This document shows, piece by piece, positions 41,815 through 50,816 of a stretch of DNA of 64,000 nt. The stretch lies in the NCBI RefSeq assembly GCF_030811595.1, contig NZ_JAUSRB010000001.1:1240001-1304000 (forward strand), in the 5' to 3' direction. The notes beneath the pieces are model-generated. The model saw only the letters and a list, made by a program, of their open reading frames with translations, was not told the DNA's origin and made no database searches. The position numbers and the translations under genes were made by a program. The stretch comes from Streptosporangium brasiliense (GTDB lineage: Bacteria > Actinomycetota > Actinomycetes > Streptosporangiales > Streptosporangiaceae). Each line of letters begins with the position of its first letter. Position 1 is the first letter of the stretch.

Positions 41815-42804
41815 TCACGGGAGGGCGGGCACCGCCGGCTCGCCGTCGGTCCAGCCGGCCTGGAGCGTGATCGTGGTGGAGGTCTTGGCGGGGAACGGCT
41901 CGCCGTCCACCGTGGTCTTCACGTCGGAGGCCAGGGGCGTCATCGTGCCGGTGTCGACGATCAGCCGCTCAGTGACGGTGAACTGCTTCTGCCGTGATCC
42001 GCCGGAGCCCTTGCCCGAGTCGACGTCGACGAGGAAGCCCTGGCCGGTCCTGCCCCGCGGGTCCTCGGCCTTCCCCAGGGAACGGACGCCGGGCATCGTC
42101 GGCAGCGCCTCGTACGCCGCGGCGCGGACCTCCTTCACCGGGGCTTCGGACAGTATGCCGACCAGCTGCCCTCTCACATAGCTCTCGCGGAAGTCGTCGG
42201 AGACGTGGGCGTTCGGATCCCGCGACGCCTTGTCGATCCAGGCCTTCAGCCCGGCCGGGTCCGTGGGCAGAGCCTGGGCCTGCTCGTACGACAACATCCG
42301 GTCGACCAGGTCGAACCCGATCAGGGGAGCGCCTTTTGCGCCCTTGTCGAGAATGACCATGCCCTTGTCCGGCTTGGTGGACAGGGAGGCCGTCATGCCG
42401 TTCGCGGTGCGGGTCCAGGTGGTCGGGGAGCCGTCGCGGCGCCATGCCCGTTCGTCCGCGGCGCTCTTCGGACGCACGCCGAGATCCCGGAATCCCCGCC
42501 AGGTCCTGCCGTCGAGCGCGGTCCATCTCTCCGCGACGGACTGCTGCTCCACCCAGTAACGGTTCTTCCCACGCCCGAGCTGGTGGGAGTAGGTGCCCTT
42601 CCAGAGCGTCCGGGTGTGCCAGTAGGCGCCCTCCGCCGGAGCCGTCACCGCCTGAGAGGCGGCCGCGGGCCGGAGAGCCGGTATGGGCTGCGGACTCGAC
42701 AGCGCGATGGCGCCCACCGCGGCCAGGCCGATCCCTGTCGCGGTCAACCGGCGGATCGGCGTGGCCGGGCGCGTTGTCCGGTCCCTCGAATGATCAGTTC
42801 GCAT
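41815..42804 (-). CDS. Secreted or membrane-anchored protein divergent from an ECF sigma gene
   Basis: This 329-residue protein resembles the actinobacterial CU044_5270-type group by layout, not by certain family match. It has a basic N-terminus, one hydrophobic segment (about 20-45, LTATGIGLAAVGAIALSS) and an extracytoplasmic region with LWKGTYSHQLGRGKN, LPTDPAGLKAWID and a C-terminal beta-rich part. The sequence LPTDPAxLxxWI is often seen in such proteins. The ATG at 42804 has AGGTGG upstream. Its promoter matches that of the divergent sigma factor gene almost base for base, so it is a likely target of that sigma factor. Confidence 0.75.
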   Translation of the reverse strand: MRTDHSRDRTTRPATPIRRLTATGIGLAAVGAIALSSPQPIPALRPAAASQAVTAPAEGAYWHTRTLWKGTYSHQLGRGKNRYWVEQQSVAERWTALDGRTWRGFRDLGVRPKSAADERAWRRDGSPTTWTRTANGMTASLSTKPDKGMVILDKGAKGAPLIGFDLVDRMLSYEQAQALPTDPAGLKAWIDKASRDPNAHVSDDFRESYVRGQLVGILSEAPVKEVRAAAYEALPTMPGVRSLGKAEDPRGRTGQGFLVDVDSGKGSGGSRQKQFTVTERLIVDTGTMTPLASDVKTTVDGEPFPAKTSTTITLQAGWTDGEPAVPALP

Positions 42805-42810
42805 GCCACC

Positions 42811-42842
42811 TAATACGCCTGGGCCGTCCGGGACGTTGCCCG
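42811..42842 (-). promoter_or_regulatory. Predicted ECF-sigma promoter, minus strand
   Basis: Read on the minus strand: CGGGCAACG (42842-42834), 16 bases, CGTATTA (42817-42811), followed within 6 bases by the ATG. The -35 with AAC and the -10 with CGT are typical ECF features. The element is nearly identical to the divergent promoter at 42881-42912, and the -10 regions form a 12-bp inverted repeat (TAATACGCCTGG / CCAGGCGTATTA). Confidence 0.75.
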
Positions 42843-42880
42843 CCGAATCCATGAGTCTCCCGGAATCAGGGAGGTCGATG

Positions 42881-42912
42881 CGGGCAACGGTCTGTCCGGT
42901 CCAGGCGTATTA
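42881..42912 (+). promoter_or_regulatory. Predicted ECF-sigma promoter, plus strand (autoregulation)
   Basis: CGGGCAACG (42881-42889), a 16-base spacer and CGTATTA (42906-42912) precede the sigma factor gene. It is the mirror of the promoter facing the secreted-protein gene. The sigma factor probably recognises both, giving autoregulation and control of the divergent gene. Confidence 0.75.
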
Positions 42913-42918
42913 GAGGGC

Positions 42919-42942
42919 ATGAAATCGGATGAACAGGCGTGA
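42919..42942 (+). other. Seven-codon leader ORF overlapping the sigma factor start
   Basis: An ATG six bases after the predicted -10 box opens MKSDEQA, whose TGA overlaps the GTG start of the sigma factor gene (GTGA, 42939-42942). The sigma gene has no good ribosome-binding site, so it may be translated by reinitiation after this peptide. Confidence 0.5.
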
Positions 42943-43454
42943 GCGGCCCGGAGGACGACGGGTTCGGCGCGTTCGTCGCCGCGCGCGGCACCAGCCTGCT
43001 GCGGGTCGCCTACCTCGCGTGCGGCGACGAACGGGACGCGGAGGATCTGCTGCAGACGGCGCTGGAGCGCACCTACCGCAAGTGGGACCGGGTGCGTCAT
43101 GACAGCCCCGAGCCCTATGTCCGCCGCGTCATCGTCAACACCGCCATCAGCCGCGCCCGCCGCCGGGCGATCCTGCGGATCCTCCCGACGCACACCCCGC
43201 CCGAGCTGCCGGTCGGGGAGACCGACGTCGACCTGCGTCACGTGCTCATGGACGCCCTGCGGGCCCTGCCGCCCCGGCAGCGCGCGGTGGTCGTCCTGCG
43301 CTACTGGGAGGACCTCGGCGAGACCCAGACCGCGGAGATCCTCGGCTGCTCGGTGGGCACCGTGAAAAGCCAGGCGTCGAAAGCGCTCACCAAGCTCCGG
43401 TCGGCGCTCGGCGCCGAATCAGTGGAAGGGCTGATCAGGAATGTCCATGCTTGA
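42939..43454 (+). CDS. ECF sigma factor (SigE-family sigma-70)
   Basis: A 171-residue extracytoplasmic-function sigma factor. Region 2 includes LRVAYLACGDERDAEDLLQTALERTYRKWDR-type sequence (about 20-50), and region 4 has LPPRQRAVVVLRYWEDLGETQTAEILGCSVGTVKSQ (about 105-145), the SigE-family helix-turn-helix. It directs RNA polymerase to ECF promoters. The GTG start overlaps a seven-codon leader ORF, and the 3' end overlaps a membrane protein gene by 14 bases. That partner is a candidate anti-sigma factor. Confidence 0.92.
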   Translation: MSGPEDDGFGAFVAARGTSLLRVAYLACGDERDAEDLLQTALERTYRKWDRVRHDSPEPYVRRVIVNTAISRARRRAILRILPTHTPPELPVGETDVDLRHVLMDALRALPPRQRAVVVLRYWEDLGETQTAEILGCSVGTVKSQASKALTKLRSALGAESVEGLIRNVHA

Positions 43455-44277
43455 GGACGACCTCCGCCAGATCATGGCGGACGAGACGGCGCGGCTGCGC
43501 GCCGCGCCCGACCTGGTGGACCGGGTCATCCGCTCCTCACGGCGCAGGACGGTGCGGACCAGGTACGCCGCGGTGGCCGCCGCGGTGGCCGTCGTGGGGA
43601 TCACGGTCCCCACCGGTCTGACCCTCGTCTCCGGGCACACGGCCGTGCCGGGGCCCGCGGCCGCGGTGGTGTCACCCGACAGCACCGGATCCGCTGTGCC
43701 GCAGCCCTTCGAGCCGCCCCCGCTGCCCACCCCGTCGCCCACCCTCGACTTCGGAGACCTGGGCGACGGAAAGGCCTTCGGGCGCGTCAAGGTGGGATAC
43801 CTGCCCGACGGCCTGCAGTGGTCCCACTGGTCGATCGACGGGGGTGACCAGTACACGACCTCGTGGAACTACGACGGCGACAAGAACGGCTTCTACTGCG
43901 TCCAGATCCACGTCTTCGAGGGGCAGGCCGTTCAGGAGCCCCGCGAGGCCGTGCAGTCCTACCGCGACAAGTCCGACGGCGAGGAAGTGACCATCGGCGA
44001 CCGGACCGGTTATCTGGTCACCCAGTGGGTCGGTGAGGACGGCGGCAGGGGCACCCCCACGATGTTCCTCCACATGGGCCCCGAACGGATGGCCGAGATC
44101 ATGCTCGGCCCGGCCTTCGTCAAGGATCTGGACACCCCGGAAGCGGTCGAGCGCGAGCTGCGGAAGATCGCCCAGGGCCTTACCGCCGCCGACGGGGACC
44201 CGGGGAAGACCGGACAGGCGCCCGCCGCCGACGGCGGGGACGCGGGGAAGGCCACCGAGGCGCCCGCCGGCGGCTGA
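43441..44277 (+). CDS. Membrane protein, putative anti-sigma partner of the ECF factor
   Basis: The 278-residue product has a cytoplasmic N-terminus of about 40 residues (LEDDLRQIMADETARLRAAPDLVDRV), one membrane segment (about 41-63), a Pro-rich linker and an extracytoplasmic domain with one Cys, ending in a Gly/Ala/Asp tail. It overlaps the sigma gene by 14 bases, a layout common for anti-sigma factors in actinobacteria. I see no zinc-binding HxxxCxxC motif, so it is not a ZAS-type anti-sigma. The function is inferred from position. Confidence 0.75.
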   Translation: MSMLEDDLRQIMADETARLRAAPDLVDRVIRSSRRRTVRTRYAAVAAAVAVVGITVPTGLTLVSGHTAVPGPAAAVVSPDSTGSAVPQPFEPPPLPTPSPTLDFGDLGDGKAFGRVKVGYLPDGLQWSHWSIDGGDQYTTSWNYDGDKNGFYCVQIHVFEGQAVQEPREAVQSYRDKSDGEEVTIGDRTGYLVTQWVGEDGGRGTPTMFLHMGPERMAEIMLGPAFVKDLDTPEAVERELRKIAQGLTAADGDPGKTGQAPAADGGDAGKATEAPAGG

Positions 44278-44282
44278 ATTCC

Positions 44283-44340
44283 CCGGGAGATCGTCCGAGG
44301 GCTCACCCGCGGAGACCGGAGCCCTCGGGAGATCTCCCGG
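44283..44340 (+). terminator. Compound bidirectional terminator
   Basis: An outer stem CCGGGAGATC (44283-44292) / GATCTCCCGG (44331-44340) and an inner stem CCGAGGGCTC (44295-44304) / GAGCCCTCGG (44319-44328) stack with only a two-base mismatch between them. It lies between the convergent anti-sigma-like gene and the PBP gene and could end both. Confidence 0.8.
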
Positions 44341-44375
44341 ACTCCCCGCCGGGACGGGACCCGCCCGTCACCGGC

Positions 44376-46697
44376 TCAGCGGCGGCCGCGGTACGGCCCG
44401 TCCCGCCACTCCCGGTAGGGGCCGTCCCGCCACCCCCGGTACGGGCCGTGGCCGCGGTCGCCGTACCCGGCCTGGTCACGCACGTTCCGCTGGTGCGGGC
44501 GGGCGTCCGTACGCCGCCCGGTCGCGTGCCCCCAGCCGCCGCGCCGCCCGGCGGCGCTGCGCTCGCCGTCCCGGTCCTTGTCGTCCTTGTCCTTCTCCAT
44601 GCCGGGGGTGAAGCCGCCGCCGAAGCGGCCCATGTCCGGGTGGTGGAAGGAGGACGGCTCGACGTCCTCCAGGGCGGCGGACATGGACGACACCCAGATC
44701 GGGCCGGGCAGGGAGGCGCCCTGCACCGCGCCGTAGTATTCGCCGCCGATCGTCACGTCGCGCAGCGGATGGCGGTAGGAGCCGCGGATGTCGCCCACGC
44801 TGACCGCCGCGGCCAGGTCGGGGGTGTATCCGGCGAACCACGCCGAGGTGTAGCCGTTGTTGGTGCCGGTCTTGCCCGCCGCGTCGCGGCCGATGCCCTG
44901 GCCCGTCATCGTCCCCTTGGTGAACACCCCGGACAGGACGTGGTTGACCGCGTCGGCCACCTCGCGCTCGACGGCCTGCTCGCAGCTCGGCGGCACCTGG
45001 ACCCGCCTGCCGTCGCGCTCGACGATGTCGGTGATGGCCATCGGGCGGCAGTAGCGGCCCCGCGCGCCCAGCGCGGCGAACGCCCCGGCCACCGTCACCG
45101 GGTCCATCTCGTTGACCCCGAGGGTGAAGGTGGGGACCTCGCGCAGCGGCCTGCCGTCGGCCCGGACGATGCCGAGCGCCCTGGCGGTCCTGACCACCGG
45201 GCACAGGCCCACGCGCCGCTCCAGCATCATGTAGAAGATGTTCACCGACTTCCAGGTGCCGGTGGAGATGCTCTGCGGGCCGCCCTTGCCCTCGCCGCTG
45301 GCGTTGAAGATCTCGGCGCCGGGGTCGTTGACCCGGCGGCCCCGGCAGTCGACGTAGCCCGAGGCGGGCACGTAGCGGCCCGGCGTCATGAAGCCCTCGT
45401 CGAACCGCCAGCCCTTGCCCAGCGCGGTGGTCAGGGTGAACACCTTGAACGTGGAGCCGGCCTGGAAGCCCTGCCCGCCGCCGTGCGCCACGTCGGCGGG
45501 CAGGTTGAAGGTGGTCCTGGGGCCGTTGTCGGTGTTGCCGGAGTTGCGGCCGTACTTCTTGCTGGCGGCCATCGCCCGGATCCGGCCGGTCCCCGGCTCG
45601 ATCATGGCCTCGGCCGCGACCTCGGTGTCGGCCGGGGCGACCCGCGAGGAGATGGCCCGCTGCGCCGCCCGCTGCGCGACCGGGTCCACGGTGGTGCGCA
45701 GCACGATGCCGCCCCTGGCCAGGCGGCGCTCCCGCTCGGCGCGGGTGTTGCCGAACACCGGGTTGGTCAGCAGCTCCTTGTGGACGTAGAGGCAGAAATA
45801 GGGGTAGGCGCTCTCGGCGCAGCCGCCGGGCTCCGGCTTCAGCCGGATGTTCAGGGGGGCCCGCTTGGTGGCGTCGGCCTGGACCTGGGTGATGTCGCCC
45901 ACCTGGGCCATCCGGTCCAGCACGGTGTCCCTGCGCTCCTGCAGGCGGGCGCGGCGCTGCGGGCCCAGCGACGGGTCCGTCGCGTACGGCGTGCGCACCG
46001 CGCCGGCCAGCGTCGCCGCCTGCTGCAGGGACAGCCGCGAGGCCGGGACCGAGAAGAACCGCTGGGCCGCCGCCTCGATCCCGAAGGCTCCGGCGCCGAA
46101 GTAGGCGATGTTGAGGTAGCGCTCCAGGATCTCGGCCTTGCTGTACTTCTTCTCCAGCGCCAGGGCGTACCGCAGCTCGGTGATCTTGCGCCGGAGGCTC
46201 GGCGCCCGGGCCTGGGCGCGCTCGGCGCTGGTCTGGGCGTTCTCGACCAGGATGTTCTTGACGAGCTGCTGGGTGAGGGAGGACCCGCCCTGCCGTACCC
46301 CGCCCGCCTGGGTGTTGGTCACCAGGGCCCGGATCGTCCCCTTGATGTCGAGCCCCGCGTGCTCGTAGAACCGGGAGTCCTCGATCGCCACGATCGCCTG
46401 GCGCATGATCGGGGCGACCTTGCCGAGCGGCACGACCGTCCGGTTCTCCGTGTAGAACTGGGCGAACTGCCTGCCGTTGCGGTCGAGCAGCACCGTGCGC
46501 TGGGGGAGGGGGTCCTCCCGCGGGCTGGGGGGCAGATCGGTCACCGTGCGCGCGACGTTGTGGGCGGTGATCCCGGCGGTGCCGGCCAGCGGCAGGGCCG
46601 CGACCGCGGCCAGCAGCCCGCCGAGCACACCGCAGGCCATCAGCCCGCGCAGGCACGCGGCGGGGCCACGCCTCACCTCATGTCGTCGCGATGTCAC
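44376..46697 (-). CDS. Class A penicillin-binding protein (transglycosylase/transpeptidase)
   Basis: A 773-residue bifunctional wall synthase. After one membrane segment (about 18-45), the GT51 domain has AIVAIEDSRFYEHAG (about 100-115), GGSSLTQQLVKN and RKITELRYALALEKKYSKAEILE. The transpeptidase domain has S-x-x-K in AGSTFKVF, S-x-N in KSVNIF and KTGT in AAGKTGTNNGY. The C-terminal tail is basic and disordered and ends with three RDGPYR(G/E)W-type units made by a 24-base DNA repeat (about 44390-44450). The start is GTG. It lies downstream of the murA homologue on the same strand. Confidence 0.93.
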   Translation of the reverse strand: MTSRRHEVRRGPAACLRGLMACGVLGGLLAAVAALPLAGTAGITAHNVARTVTDLPPSPREDPLPQRTVLLDRNGRQFAQFYTENRTVVPLGKVAPIMRQAIVAIEDSRFYEHAGLDIKGTIRALVTNTQAGGVRQGGSSLTQQLVKNILVENAQTSAERAQARAPSLRRKITELRYALALEKKYSKAEILERYLNIAYFGAGAFGIEAAAQRFFSVPASRLSLQQAATLAGAVRTPYATDPSLGPQRRARLQERRDTVLDRMAQVGDITQVQADATKRAPLNIRLKPEPGGCAESAYPYFCLYVHKELLTNPVFGNTRAERERRLARGGIVLRTTVDPVAQRAAQRAISSRVAPADTEVAAEAMIEPGTGRIRAMAASKKYGRNSGNTDNGPRTTFNLPADVAHGGGQGFQAGSTFKVFTLTTALGKGWRFDEGFMTPGRYVPASGYVDCRGRRVNDPGAEIFNASGEGKGGPQSISTGTWKSVNIFYMMLERRVGLCPVVRTARALGIVRADGRPLREVPTFTLGVNEMDPVTVAGAFAALGARGRYCRPMAITDIVERDGRRVQVPPSCEQAVEREVADAVNHVLSGVFTKGTMTGQGIGRDAAGKTGTNNGYTSAWFAGYTPDLAAAVSVGDIRGSYRHPLRDVTIGGEYYGAVQGASLPGPIWVSSMSAALEDVEPSSFHHPDMGRFGGGFTPGMEKDKDDKDRDGERSAAGRRGGWGHATGRRTDARPHQRNVRDQAGYGDRGHGPYRGWRDGPYREWRDGPYRGRR

Positions 46698-46770
46698 AGA
46701 TAGTAAGGTGCGACCGGACGATCAGGCACAAACGTCCGGGCGGGATTTTTTACTTTCGGGAGCCTGTCCG

Positions 46771-48093
46771 CTACTGGCCCTCCGGTCCGACGATCTCCCT
46801 GCTGATCTTCAGGCCCAGCGAGGCGAACTGCTCGAAGGGACGGTGGTAGCCCCGCTCGATGTGGTGCACCCCGCGCAGCGTGGAGGTGCCCTCCGCGGCC
46901 GCGGCCGCGAGCACGGCGGAGAAGCCGGCGCGGATGTCGGGCAGCGTCACGTCGGCGCCGCGCAGCTTCGAAACTCCCCGCACGACCGCCGAGTGCTTGG
47001 CGTTGGTGTCGTGGTAGCGGCAGGCCGGGCCGCCGAGGCACACGTCGAAGACCTCGATCTCGCACCCCATCCGCTGCAGGGCGGGCACGTAGACCAGCCG
47101 GTTCTCGAAGACCGTCTCGTGCAGCACCGACATGCCCTGGGCCTGCGTGAACAGCACCATCAGCGGGGTCTGCCAGTCGGTCATGAAGCCCGGGTGGGTG
47201 TCGGTCTGCACCGCCGCCGCCCGCAGCCCGTCCGGCGCGGACGCCGACACGTAGTCGTCGGTGATGTCCATCTCGGCGCCCATCCGGGCCAGGGTGGTGA
47301 TCGCGGTGACCAGCCGGTCCTGCGGGCAGCCGTGCACCCGCACCTCGCCGCCGGTGATCAGGCCCGCCGCCAGGTAGGAGAACGCCTCGATCCGGTCGCC
47401 GTTGAGCCAGGTGGAGGCGCCGCGCAGCCGCTCCACGCCCTCGATCACGATGCGCCGGTCGGGGCTGAGCTCGATGCGCGCGCCCATGCGCTGCAGGAAC
47501 AGGGCGAGCTCCACCACCTCGGGCTCCATGGCCGCGCCCTTGAGCACGGTCTTGCCCTCGGCCAGCACCGCCGACATCAGGATCGTCTCGGTCGCGCCCA
47601 CGCTCGGGTAGGGCAGCTCCAGCCGGGTCCCGCGCAGCCGCTTGGCCTTGGCGTAGACGCCGGTGTCGCTCACCTCGACCTCGGCCCCCATGGCGCGCAG
47701 GGCCTCGACGTGGAAGTCGACGGGCCGGCGTCCGATCGGGTCGCCGCCCACCAGCGGCACGAACGCCTCGCCCGCCAGGTGCAGCAGCGGGCCCAGCATC
47801 AGGATGGGGATCCGGTTGAGACCGGTGAACGCCGCCGGCACGTGCGGGTTGATCTGCGGTCCCTGGGCGATGCTGATCTCGCGGGGCGTGATCTCCACGT
47901 CGATGCCGAGCGCCCGCAGCATCTGCGCGGTGATCCCGACCTCGCCCACGTCGGGGGCGTTGTGGATAGTGCTCTCGCCGGTGCCCAGCATCGCGGCGAC
48001 CATGTGCTTGGAGACGCCGTTCTTGGAGCCGCGGACCTCGACGTCGCCGCGTAGCGGCCCGGAGGGTTCGATCAGCCATACCTCTTCGTTCAC
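46771..48093 (-). CDS. murA: MurA homologue, UDP-GlcNAc 1-carboxyvinyltransferase, with Asp in place of Cys
   Basis: MurA transfers enolpyruvate from PEP to UDP-GlcNAc, the first committed wall step. The 440-residue product has the inside-out barrel pattern and the SKNGVSKHMVAAML N-terminal block, where usual MurA has KNAALP. At the catalytic loop it reads VGGDPIGRRPVDFH (Asp at about 118, codon 47742-47740) where MurA has GGC-x-IG-x-RPVD. Asp at this place is known in mycobacterial and chlamydial MurA and gives fosfomycin resistance. It could be the main MurA or a second, divergent copy. ATG at 48093. Confidence 0.88.
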   Translation of the reverse strand: MNEEVWLIEPSGPLRGDVEVRGSKNGVSKHMVAAMLGTGESTIHNAPDVGEVGITAQMLRALGIDVEITPREISIAQGPQINPHVPAAFTGLNRIPILMLGPLLHLAGEAFVPLVGGDPIGRRPVDFHVEALRAMGAEVEVSDTGVYAKAKRLRGTRLELPYPSVGATETILMSAVLAEGKTVLKGAAMEPEVVELALFLQRMGARIELSPDRRIVIEGVERLRGASTWLNGDRIEAFSYLAAGLITGGEVRVHGCPQDRLVTAITTLARMGAEMDITDDYVSASAPDGLRAAAVQTDTHPGFMTDWQTPLMVLFTQAQGMSVLHETVFENRLVYVPALQRMGCEIEVFDVCLGGPACRYHDTNAKHSAVVRGVSKLRGADVTLPDIRAGFSAVLAAAAAEGTSTLRGVHHIERGYHRPFEQFASLGLKISREIVGPEGQ

Positions 48094-48191
48094 CCGGACA
48101 GACTAACGGGATTCGGTCGAAGTCTCGGGGAGCACGGGCCGGGGGATCGGTAACATCGGGCACATCAGTACAGAGGGTGAGGGGAAACACA

Positions 48192-48740
48192 TTGCGGCAT
48201 GCGCGCGACTTCACCGTCACAGTGCTCGTGCTCGGCCTCCTGGGAGTGGTCGCCGGTGTCCTGTGGTCGCTCCTCGCGCCGCGCCCGCCGTACGTCATGA
48301 CCAAGCAGGGCCCGCTGCTCGCCGACCCCTCCACCCAGACGCTCATCGCGGCCGACGGCTGGTTCGCCGTCGTCACCGGCGTGCTCGGGTTGGCCTGCGG
48401 CGCCGTCGGCTACACCCTGTCGCGCCGGGGGCGCCCGCTCGCGGTGGTGCTGGGCCTGGCCGCCGGCGGCCTGCTCGGCGCCTACCTCACGCTGGAGGTC
48501 GGCCGGGCGGTCAACCTCGGCACGCAGAGCGTCACCGCCGCCGGCACGGCCGTGACCCTGATCCCCGGCCCGCTGGGCCTGACCGCGCAGGGGGTGATGT
48601 GCGCCTGGCCGCTGCTCGCCGTCGGCCTGTTCTTCGCCCTGGAGGGCGTCGCCGGCTACCGCGACTCGCCGCTGCGCCGCCCGTTCGGCGGGCAGGACCC
48701 CTACGGGCCGCTGTCGACCTACGACATCAGCGGCAGGTAG
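48192..48740 (+). CDS. Four-segment membrane protein (DUF2567-like)
   Basis: A 182-residue protein with four hydrophobic segments. An extracytoplasmic loop includes LAPRPPYVMTKQGPLLADPSTQ, and a short C-terminal tail ends [12 protein letters not shown]. It resembles the DUF2567 family of actinobacteria in layout; I am not certain. A TTG at 48192 is chosen as start since GAGGGGA lies 6 bases before it; GTG at 48177 has a poorly placed site. Its 3' end overlaps the convergent amidase gene by 14 bases. Confidence 0.65.
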   Translation: MRHARDFTVTVLVLGLLGVVAGVLWSLLAPRPPYVMTKQGPLLADPSTQTLIAADGWFAVVTGVLGLACGAVGYTLSRRGRPLAVVLGLAAGGLLGAYLTLEVGRAVNLGTQSVTAAGTAVTLIPGPLGLTAQGVMCAWPLLAVGLFFALEGVAGYRDSPLRRPFGGQDPYGPLSTYDISGR

Positions 48741-50118
48741 GTCTGCGGGTGCCGTGCCCGGTGGCCCGCTCGAAGGCGTGGGCCAGCCGCAGCACGTCCA
48801 TGTCGCCGAAGGGGCGCCCGACGATCTGCACGCCCACCGGCAGCCCGCCGGAGGTGAAGCCGCACGGCACCGACGCCGCGGGGGCGTGCAGCACGCTGAT
48901 CCAGTAGGCCGAGCGCATCCAGGCCAGGTAGTCGGGCAGCGCCTGCCCGTTGATCTCCGAGACGTGCGGCGCGTCCACCGGGAACGGCGGCACCTGGCTG
49001 ACCGGTGCGATCAGGAAGTCGTAGGTGCCGAAGAACCCGGCCATCCGCTGGTAGAGGCCGCTGCGCAGCCGCTCCGCCCTGGCCAGGTCCGCCCCGGTCA
49101 CCGCGCGTCCCCGCTCGACGTTCCAGCGCACGTTCTCCCCCAGGCGGTCCTGGGGGAGGTCGCCGTAGGACAGCGCGTAGTACCACGCCCGGTAGATCCG
49201 GAAGGCGTCCTCGGCGTCCGACAGGTCCAGTTCGACCCGCTCCACCCGCGCGCCCAGCCCCGCGAGCACCGCGGGGGCGTCGGCGGTGACCTTCGCCGTC
49301 TCCGCGTCCACCGGCAGCCCGCCCAGGTCGGGGCTCCACGCGATGCGCAGCCCGGTCAGGTCCAGCTCCAGCGGCGCGGTGAAGACCGCCCCGCCCTCGG
49401 CGATCGACAGGGGGGAGGCGGCGTCGAACCCGGAGACCACGCTCATCAGCAGCGCCAGGTCCTCCACGGTGCGGGCCATCGGGCCCGGCACGCCGAGGGT
49501 GAACCACGCCGCCGTCGCGGACGGCGAGGGCACCCGTCCCGGGGTCGGCCGCAGCCCGACCACGTTGCAGAAGGAGGCCGGGTTGCGCAGCGACCCGCCC
49601 ATGTCCGAGCCGTCGGCCAGGGCCACCATCCCGGACGCCAGCGCCGCCGCGGCCCCGCCACTGCTGCCGCCGGCCGACTTCGACAGGTCGTAGGGGTTGC
49701 GGGTGGCGCCGAACAGCTCGTTGACGGTGTGCGAGCCGGTGCCGAACTCCGGGGTGTTGGTCTTGCCGACCATGATCGCCCCGGCCTCGCGCATCCGCCG
49801 CACGATCGGGGAGTCGGCGCCGGGGACGTGGTCGGCGAAGAGCGGCGAGCCGTAGGTGGTGCGGATCCCGGCGGTGTCGGCCAGGTCCTTGTGCGCGACC
49901 GGCAGGCCGTGCAGGGGCCCCCGCCACCGCCCCCTGGCCAGGTCGCGGTCCGCCTCCTCGGCCTCCCGCCGGGCGCGCTCGGCCACCAGGGTGACGATCG
50001 CGTTGACCCGCGGGTTGATCTCCTCGATCCGGCGCAGGTGCGCCTCCAGCAGCTCGACCGCGCTGACCTGCCTGGTGCGCAGGAGTTCGAGCATCTCGGT
50101 AGCGGTCAGGTAAAACAT
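48727..50118 (-). CDS. Amidase, AS (amidase signature) family
   Basis: A 463-residue amide hydrolase using a Ser-cisSer-Lys triad. The lysine is in PVAHKDLAD, the signature is [16 protein letters not shown] (cis-Ser), and the nucleophile is in [14 protein letters not shown]. The rest follows the AS fold. The substrate is not predictable, although the length fits general acylamidases. The ATG at 50118 follows GGGGGGAG; upstream residues in the open frame lack similarity. It is convergent with the DUF2567-like gene. Confidence 0.9.
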   Translation of the reverse strand: MFYLTATEMLELLRTRQVSAVELLEAHLRRIEEINPRVNAIVTLVAERARREAEEADRDLARGRWRGPLHGLPVAHKDLADTAGIRTTYGSPLFADHVPGADSPIVRRMREAGAIMVGKTNTPEFGTGSHTVNELFGATRNPYDLSKSAGGSSGGAAAALASGMVALADGSDMGGSLRNPASFCNVVGLRPTPGRVPSPSATAAWFTLGVPGPMARTVEDLALLMSVVSGFDAASPLSIAEGGAVFTAPLELDLTGLRIAWSPDLGGLPVDAETAKVTADAPAVLAGLGARVERVELDLSDAEDAFRIYRAWYYALSYGDLPQDRLGENVRWNVERGRAVTGADLARAERLRSGLYQRMAGFFGTYDFLIAPVSQVPPFPVDAPHVSEINGQALPDYLAWMRSAYWISVLHAPAASVPCGFTSGGLPVGVQIVGRPFGDMDVLRLAHAFERATGHGTRRPTCR

Positions 50119-50216
50119 CTGCTCCCCCCCGATCGAGGTTACGGCCTGCGCCGAGTCTCGCCGAAGGCCACCGCCGGCCGCGTCGGCAACCTTCGACAAC
50201 AGGATGGCCGGGGAGA

Positions 50217-50717
50217 TCAGCCTGTCTTGCCGATGGGGGCGGTGATCGCCTGCGTCAGCCTGATCAGTTCCGCCGGGGCGGTCTCGATCTGCAGCCCGCG
50301 CCGCCCGGCCGAGAAGTAGATCGTCGGGTGGTCCAGCGCGGAGGCGTCGATCACGGTCGGCAGCCGCCTGCGCTGGCCCAGCGGGCTGATCCCGCCCACC
50401 ACGTAGCCGGTGACCCGCTCCACCTTCGCCGCGTCGGCCATCGCCGCCCGCTTGCTGCTGAGCGCCGCCGCGAACGCCTTCAGGTCGAGCTTGCCCGCCA
50501 CCGGCACCACCGCGACGGCCAGCCCGCCCTCCACCTCGGCCACGAGGGTCTTGAAGATCTGCCCGTACGGCACGCCGAGCGCGTCGGCGGCCTCCTCGCC
50601 GTAGGCCTGGGAGCCGGCGTCGTGTGTGTAGGGGTGGAGAGTGAAATCCACCTTCGCCTGGGTAAGCGCCACCGTCGCCGGTGTCCCCTGACCACCCTTG
50701 TTCTTGCTCTTGCTCAC
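50217..50717 (-). CDS. ybaK: YbaK-type Cys-tRNA(Pro) deacylase
   Basis: A 166-residue protein of the YbaK/EbsC class, which removes cysteine from mischarged tRNA-Pro. Family blocks are YGEEAADALGVPYGQIFKTLV, VVPVAGKLDLKAFA, VTGYVVGGISPLGQRR and PTVIDASAL. It lies divergent from hisD. It is likely free-standing and cytoplasmic. The first residues are Lys/Gly-rich. The ATG has AAGCTTCCCCTGTG upstream, with no strong ribosome-binding site. Confidence 0.92.
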   Translation of the reverse strand: MSKSKNKGGQGTPATVALTQAKVDFTLHPYTHDAGSQAYGEEAADALGVPYGQIFKTLVAEVEGGLAVAVVPVAGKLDLKAFAAALSSKRAAMADAAKVERVTGYVVGGISPLGQRRRLPTVIDASALDHPTIYFSAGRRGLQIETAPAELIRLTQAITAPIGKTG

Positions 50718-50782
50718 AGGGGAAGCTTAGTGGCCGGTTAAAATCTACTTTGTAAAGGGCATGTCCGGATGGCGGACGGAAC

Positions 50783-50810
50783 GTGACCGGGTGCCGGACC
50801 TCCGTAGACT
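50783..50810 (+). promoter_or_regulatory. Probable hisD promoter giving a leaderless mRNA
   Basis: GTGACC (50783-50788), a 16-base spacer and TAGACT (50805-50810) lie directly before hisD. Only six bases separate the -10 box from the GTG start, so transcription would begin at or next to the start codon. No ribosome-binding site is visible, consistent with a leaderless transcript, common in actinobacteria. Confidence 0.6.
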
Positions 50811-50816
50811 GGACGG

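Noticed and set aside
41579..41818. A 79-codon minus-strand frame in the gap before the secreted-protein gene
   Set aside because: It overlaps a terminator and the glycosyltransferase relic in another frame, and has no similarity or start signal.
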